The position numbers and the translations under genes are program-made. A stretch of 52,852 bases of DNA, taken from assembly GCF_029309905.1 (NCBI RefSeq), contig NZ_JARBJP010000011.1, forward strand, positions 1 to 52,852. Reading direction: 5' to 3'. Below are positions 49,144-52,852 of the stretch, piece after piece. This DNA is from Brytella acorum. GTDB taxonomy: Bacteria > Pseudomonadota > Alphaproteobacteria > Acetobacterales > Acetobacteraceae. The notes below the pieces were generated by a model. It did no database searches, was not told the origin of the DNA, and saw only the letters and a program-made list of their open reading frames with translations. Position 1 is the first letter of the stretch. Every line of letters begins with the position of its first letter.

Positions 49144-49902
49144 TTAGCGGTTTTCGGCCGCGATCGTTTCTTCGATCGTTCTGGCGCTGGCTGGAGCGGA
49201 TGCGACTTCCGTGCTCGAAACAGGGTGGCGAAGAGCGTCGTAATGGCTCCAGGCGGCGGCGACAGCGCGAGAATCGACTTCCGTCTTGCTCGGTCGGTCG
49301 ATGTTGTTGTTCGCAACCATCACGCCATTATCGGCGCGCGCGTAAATAAAGCCGTAGGTCGGATAAATGCTGCCGTAGTCCCGGGTGCGGCCGTTGAGTG
49401 CCACGCGGACGGCGGACCAGTCATTATTGGGAGAAACGTCGATGACGCGGGTGTTGTGCGAGATCCCGCGCTGGCCCCAGTGAGACTGGTCGATAATGAT
49501 CGTGCGGCTGTTCTCGACTTCCCGTACGACGGCGACATGTCCGAACGGCATGCGGCGAATGGCACGGAAATTGAGAACTGATCCTGCCTCGGGAGCCTGA
49601 CCACGAGCATAAACGCCGCGGGCATTGTACCACCAGTCAGCGGCGTTCCCACGCAGCACGACGTCAGATGCAGTTTTTGCAAACGCCACGCACTGGATCA
49701 CATGGCCGCTGCCATGACGACGGACGTAGCGGGCATGATGCACATTGCTGTGGTGACCGCTGGCATGTCTTTGATGCGGGTTGACGTGATGCGTCCTGGC
49801 CGAGGCGTCAGACGAGGAGAGGCCAAATCCGATCAGAGCAGAAAGAAACGTCAGAGAAGCAAATACAGGGCCACGGTAAAGTTTCAGGCGACTTCTCTGC
49901 AT
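49144..49902 (-). CDS. Secreted CHAP-domain protein
   Basis: A 252-residue exported protein (signal to about residue 36, ending DASA) with a His-rich segment (HHVNPHQRHASGHHSNVHHARYVRRHGSGH) before a CHAP amidase domain. That domain has catalytic Cys71 (IQCVAFAK), His122 (FGHVAVV) and the later polar residue in IIIDQSHWG. CHAP enzymes cut peptidoglycan peptides. The His-rich part could bind metal. The ATG at 49902 begins the signal peptide; the longer frame to 50037 is rejected. It is convergent with rlmH. Confidence 0.85.
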   Translation of the reverse strand: MQRSRLKLYRGPVFASLTFLSALIGFGLSSSDASARTHHVNPHQRHASGHHSNVHHARYVRRHGSGHVIQCVAFAKTASDVVLRGNAADWWYNARGVYARGQAPEAGSVLNFRAIRRMPFGHVAVVREVENSRTIIIDQSHWGQRGISHNTRVIDVSPNNDWSAVRVALNGRTRDYGSIYPTYGFIYARADNGVMVANNNIDRPSKTEVDSRAVAAAWSHYDALRHPVSSTEVASAPASARTIEETIAAENR

Positions 49903-50051
49903 GACGGTAACAAATTCCTGCGTTTGGTGAAGAGGCTGTAAGAGGCACGTAACAGGGTTTTTGCAACCCTGACAAGCCGTAGACGCAGGGCGATTCGCAT
50001 TTTTATTGTGGCCTGCACGACACGACGGTGTGCGCATCGTGCAGTGACGCG

Positions 50052-50402
50052 TTATTTCGTGGCGACGACCATGATCTCGACCAGAACGCGCGGATCGGCC
50101 ATCAGGGCCTGCACGCAGGCGCGGGCGGGGGCCAGCCCTTCGGGAAGCCAGGCGCTCCAGATCTCGTTGAGGGCGGCGCGATCGTTGATATCCTTCACCC
50201 AGATCTGGGTCTGGAGAAGGCGGGTCTTGTCGGTGCCGTGCAATTCCAACAAGGCGTCCAGCTGCGCCAGAATATCCGTGGTCTGGGCCTTGATATCGAC
50301 ATTGAGGTCACGGGCGACGACGCCCATGGTGAAGATGAACCCATGATATTCGACGACTTTCGAGAGGATCGGGCCGGGTTCCGTGCGAATGATGCGACTC
50401 AT
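50052..50402 (-). CDS. RidA family protein
   Basis: A 116-residue protein of the YjgF/RidA fold with GFIFTMGVVARDLNVDIKAQTTDILAQLDALL, DINDRAALNEIWSAWLPEGLAPARACVQALMADPRVLVEIMVVA. Arg in PARACV matches the substrate-carboxylate Arg, so imine/enamine deaminase activity is possible, although this subgroup is not archetypal RidA. GAAACTTTC lies upstream of the ATG. It stands alone. Confidence 0.9.
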   Translation of the reverse strand: MSRIIRTEPGPILSKVVEYHGFIFTMGVVARDLNVDIKAQTTDILAQLDALLELHGTDKTRLLQTQIWVKDINDRAALNEIWSAWLPEGLAPARACVQALMADPRVLVEIMVVATK

Positions 50403-50677
50403 GAAAGTTTCCTTATGAAACGTATTGATAAAGCGTGCTGAGTGTGTGCCGCGGTCGCGAGGTGGTCAACCGGCATGGTTGCGCGGTCTATTGCCGCGCG
50501 GTATCGCCCGAGGGTCATTGGTCCGCCCGCTTTGGTGCGCGGGGCAAGCCAGGAGAATCTTTATCCGCCCAAACCGAATCGGCCGATCGGATAAAGATGC
50601 TCGTCAAAACAGAGAATTGAGAGCCCAGCCCGTGAACCAATATAAACGGACGAGGCTCCAGCGGGGAGAAATCGGCG

Positions 50678-51319
50678 ATGCGGGTCAGAACCGTTCAGGT
50701 CACGCCATTGCAACAGAACTGCACGCTGATCGAGGATCCAGAGACAAAGCGGGCCGTTGTGATCGATCCGGGCGGCGACGCCGAGGCGCTGGCGGAGACT
50801 CTGAAAGATTTCGAGGTCGAGGCCATTCTTCTGACGCATGGCCATCTGGATCACGCGGGCGGTGCCGATGCCCTGCGTGATCTTCTCTCCGCGCGTCAGG
50901 GCAGACCCGTCCGGATGCTGGGGCCTGACGAGCGCGATCGCTTCCTGCTGACCTCCATTGAACAGCAGGCGGCGGCTTTTGGCCTGACCGGCATGCGCAA
51001 TGCCCATCCGGATCGCATGCTGAACGATGGGGAGGTCCTCAACCTGCTGAACCGGACGATCAAAGTGGCGCATGTGCCGGGCCATACGCCCGGTCATGTC
51101 GTGTTTATCATGCGGCCTGAGAAACTGGCGATTGTTGGCGACACGCTGTTCCGTGGCGTCATCGGTCGCACGGATTTCGCTTATGGTGATCATGAGGGGC
51201 TCATTGCGGCCATTCGTGAAAAACTGCTGACCTTGCCGGACGATGTAACGGTGGTTCCGGGGCATGGCTTGCCCACGACGATCGGAGAGGAACGTCGCAG
51301 CAATCCTTTTTTTCAGTGA
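50678..51319 (+). CDS. MBL-fold metallo-hydrolase (glyoxalase II-like)
   Basis: A 213-residue protein with the metal-binding THGHLDHAGG, the second His in GHTPGHVVF, the bridging Asp in VGDTLFRGVIGRTDF and the late His in VPGHGLPTT, as in YcbL-type type II glyoxalases. Its likely reaction is hydrolysis of a thioester such as S-lactoylglutathione. GCGGGGAGAAATCGGCG precedes the ATG. The DUF192 gene overlaps its stop by GTGA. Confidence 0.92.
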   Translation: MRVRTVQVTPLQQNCTLIEDPETKRAVVIDPGGDAEALAETLKDFEVEAILLTHGHLDHAGGADALRDLLSARQGRPVRMLGPDERDRFLLTSIEQQAAAFGLTGMRNAHPDRMLNDGEVLNLLNRTIKVAHVPGHTPGHVVFIMRPEKLAIVGDTLFRGVIGRTDFAYGDHEGLIAAIREKLLTLPDDVTVVPGHGLPTTIGEERRSNPFFQ

Positions 51320-51861
51320 AAGTCGTCATGCGAAAGCGTCAGGGAACGTATCGGCTGCTTGTCGGGGTATTGGTAATCGGGGCGTGGCTGGTGGGGGCGT
51401 CGGCTTTCGCGGAGGATGGCGCGACCATGGCTTCGGAGGTTACGGAAGCGCAACCGGAATTGCCCAAGGCTCCTCTCGTCATTACCTTGCGTGACGGTCG
51501 GAGATCACAGTTTTCCGTTGAGGTTGCGCGGCGTGCGCGGGAATTGGAGGTGGGGGAGATGTTCCGCACCTCCATCCCACCGGATGGTGGCATGCTTTTC
51601 CTGTGGCCTCGGCCGTTCGAAGCGGAAATGTGGATGCGTCATACGCTCGTTCCCCTCGATATTCTTTTTGTCGGCGCGGATCATCGCATTCAGGCGATCG
51701 CCGAAAATGCGGTTCCCTTAAGCGAGGCGCACATAAGTGGGCGGGGTCCGGCTGCCGCGACAATCGAACTGGCTGGCGGGACGACCGAGAAGCTGGGGAT
51801 AGAAGTTGGTGACGCTGTTTCGTCTCCGGCGATGACAGGCGGGATACGTTCATCAGAATGA
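51316..51861 (+). CDS. Exported DUF192 family protein
   Basis: A 181-residue protein (from the GTG at 51316, which overlaps the upstream stop; an ATG at 51328 is also possible). A signal peptide ends at ASAFAED. The DUF192 barrel follows (FSVEVARRARELEVGEMFRTSIPPDGGMLFLWPRPFEAEMWMRHTLVPLDILFVGADHRIQAIAENAVPLSEAHIS...). The function of the family is unknown. It overlaps the epimerase gene by ATGA. Confidence 0.88.
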   Translation: MKVVMRKRQGTYRLLVGVLVIGAWLVGASAFAEDGATMASEVTEAQPELPKAPLVITLRDGRRSQFSVEVARRARELEVGEMFRTSIPPDGGMLFLWPRPFEAEMWMRHTLVPLDILFVGADHRIQAIAENAVPLSEAHISGRGPAAATIELAGGTTEKLGIEVGDAVSSPAMTGGIRSSE

Positions 51862-52823
51862 AGATATTGGTTACAGGTATCGCGGGGTTTATCGGCTCCT
51901 ATGTCGCGGAATTTTTTCTCAACGAGCGTTGTGCGGTCATTGGGATCGACAATCTCAACAGCTATTACGACCCGGCGCTGAAGAGGGCGCGGCTTTCTCG
52001 GCTGGAGGGACGGGCAGGCTGCACCTTCGTGGAAGGCGACATCAGCGATCGAACGGTTATGGCCGAGTTGGTGTCACGTCATCCTGACATCACGCATGTC
52101 GTTCATCTGGCAGCGCAGGCGGGGGTGCGTCAGTCGCTCATTGACCCGTATGCCTACGTCAATGCGAATGTCATGGGACATGTCACGCTGCTCGAAGCGG
52201 TTCGGCAGCTCAAATCTCTCGAACATATCGTCTATGCGTCGTCATCTTCCGTTTATGGTCTGAACACGAGCCTGCCTTTCCGCGAGGATGATGAGGTCGA
52301 TTCCCCCGGATCGCTCTACGCGGTCACCAAGCGAGCCAACGAGCTGACGGCGCGTGCCTATGCCCATCTCTATGGTTTGCCGCAGACCGGGCTGCGCTTC
52401 TTTACGGCTTATGGTCCGTGGGGGCGGCCGGACATGGCTTATTATGCTTTTGCTCGGGCCATCATGACGGGGCAGCCGCTGACGCTTTACGCCGGCGCGG
52501 GACTGGCGCGGGATTTCACATATATCGACGATATCGTCAGAGGGGTGGTCGGCGTGGTGACGCATGCGCCAGCGAGCGGGACGCGTCTTCTCAATCTGGG
52601 TGGGGATCATCCTGCGCCTGTGCGTCGGCTGGTTTCCCTTCTTGAGGAAAAACTCGGTCGTGAAGCGATGATCGTGGAAAAAGAACGTCCTCTATCGGAT
52701 GTCGAGGCCACCTGGGCGTCCATAGAAGCGATTGAGACGCTGACGGGCTGGAAGCCGCGAATCTCTTTGGAGGCTGGTATTGATCGATTCGTGGTTTGGT
52801 TTTTGGGATATGAGGGTGTTTGA
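51858..52823 (+). CDS. NAD-dependent epimerase (UDP-glucuronate 4-epimerase-like)
   Basis: A 321-residue extended SDR with NAD-binding TGIAGFIGS, HLAAQAGVRQSL, YASSSSVYG, the catalytic Tyr/Lys in LYAVTKRANE and RFFTAYGPWGRPDMAYYAFARAIM. This last pattern is characteristic of UDP-glucuronate 4-epimerases (LpsL/CapD-like), which make UDP-galacturonate for surface polysaccharides. It is coupled to the DUF192 gene by ATGA. Confidence 0.9.
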   Translation: MKILVTGIAGFIGSYVAEFFLNERCAVIGIDNLNSYYDPALKRARLSRLEGRAGCTFVEGDISDRTVMAELVSRHPDITHVVHLAAQAGVRQSLIDPYAYVNANVMGHVTLLEAVRQLKSLEHIVYASSSSVYGLNTSLPFREDDEVDSPGSLYAVTKRANELTARAYAHLYGLPQTGLRFFTAYGPWGRPDMAYYAFARAIMTGQPLTLYAGAGLARDFTYIDDIVRGVVGVVTHAPASGTRLLNLGGDHPAPVRRLVSLLEEKLGREAMIVEKERPLSDVEATWASIEAIETLTGWKPRISLEAGIDRFVVWFLGYEGV

Positions 52824-52852
52824 GGTTGGCTGATTAGGTGTTTTAGGGATTT

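Noticed and set aside
1-52852. CRISPR array
   Set aside because: No set of regularly spaced direct repeats with unique spacers was seen. The only tandem repeats are those coding for the Met-rich protein and the PgeF tail.

Overview
The window looks like a chromosomal segment of an acetic acid bacterium (Acetobacteraceae, Alphaproteobacteria). This is inferred from the GC-rich codon use, from core gene sets such as pth-ychF, proA-nadD-rsfS-rlmH, hldD-lgt-pgeF and L25/Ctc, and from the frequent ATGA/TGATG stop-start overlaps. I cannot name the species from sequence alone.

Layout. Positions 1 to about 29.9 kb are an accessory region. It holds small regulator-plus-enzyme units: MarR with a TetX-like FAD monooxygenase; a GlxA-type regulator; TetR with a carotenoid-cleavage-type dioxygenase; and a Tat-exported DJ-1 protein divergent from an SDR and a SnoaL-like protein. 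These are followed by a LysR-headed electrophile and peroxide detoxification cluster (GST, Old Yellow Enzyme, peroxiredoxin, a frameshifted carboxymuconolactone decarboxylase-like gene, SDR, GST). Next, at 14.0-18.4 kb, comes a complete locus of the SigF/NrsF reactive-chlorine or oxidative-methionine type. Then there are two TonB-dependent siderophore receptors, one with a DUF3649-PepSY-DUF3325 operon. A stretch of gene debris follows (IS481, IS5 and IS630 remnants; NmrA, NodT and LysR fragments; a broken epimerase), and then a TetR/isochorismatase-like pair. A tRNA-Arg(CCG) at 29.9 kb marks the passage to core genome.

From 29.9 kb to the end the genes are mostly housekeeping: a lipoprotein alpha/beta hydrolase, polA, an odd SCO-like protein, tRNA-Gln, ybjN-proC-TetR/COQ9-like, ubiK, hldD, lgt-pgeF-lipoprotein, prs, a histidine phosphatase, rplY/ctc, pth-ychF, proA-nadD-rsfS-rlmH, a CHAP-domain protein, RidA, MBL hydrolase-DUF192-epimerase.

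The most interesting system is the 14.0-18.4 kb locus. An msrB-msrA-sigF-nrsF operon runs leftward. A cytochrome b/molybdo-oxidoreductase pair (MsrQ/MsrP-like) and a methionine-rich exported repeat protein (MrpX-like) run rightward. Three exact copies of GTAACC-N16-CGAA, the motif reported for Caulobacter SigF, stand directly upstream of msrB, the cytochrome b gene and the Met-rich gene. I found no other full copy in the window. Two of the three repair enzymes are broken in this sequence: msrB by an in-frame TAG, and the molybdo-oxidoreductase by a +1 shift in an A6 run. The circuit is therefore either decaying or affected by sequence errors.
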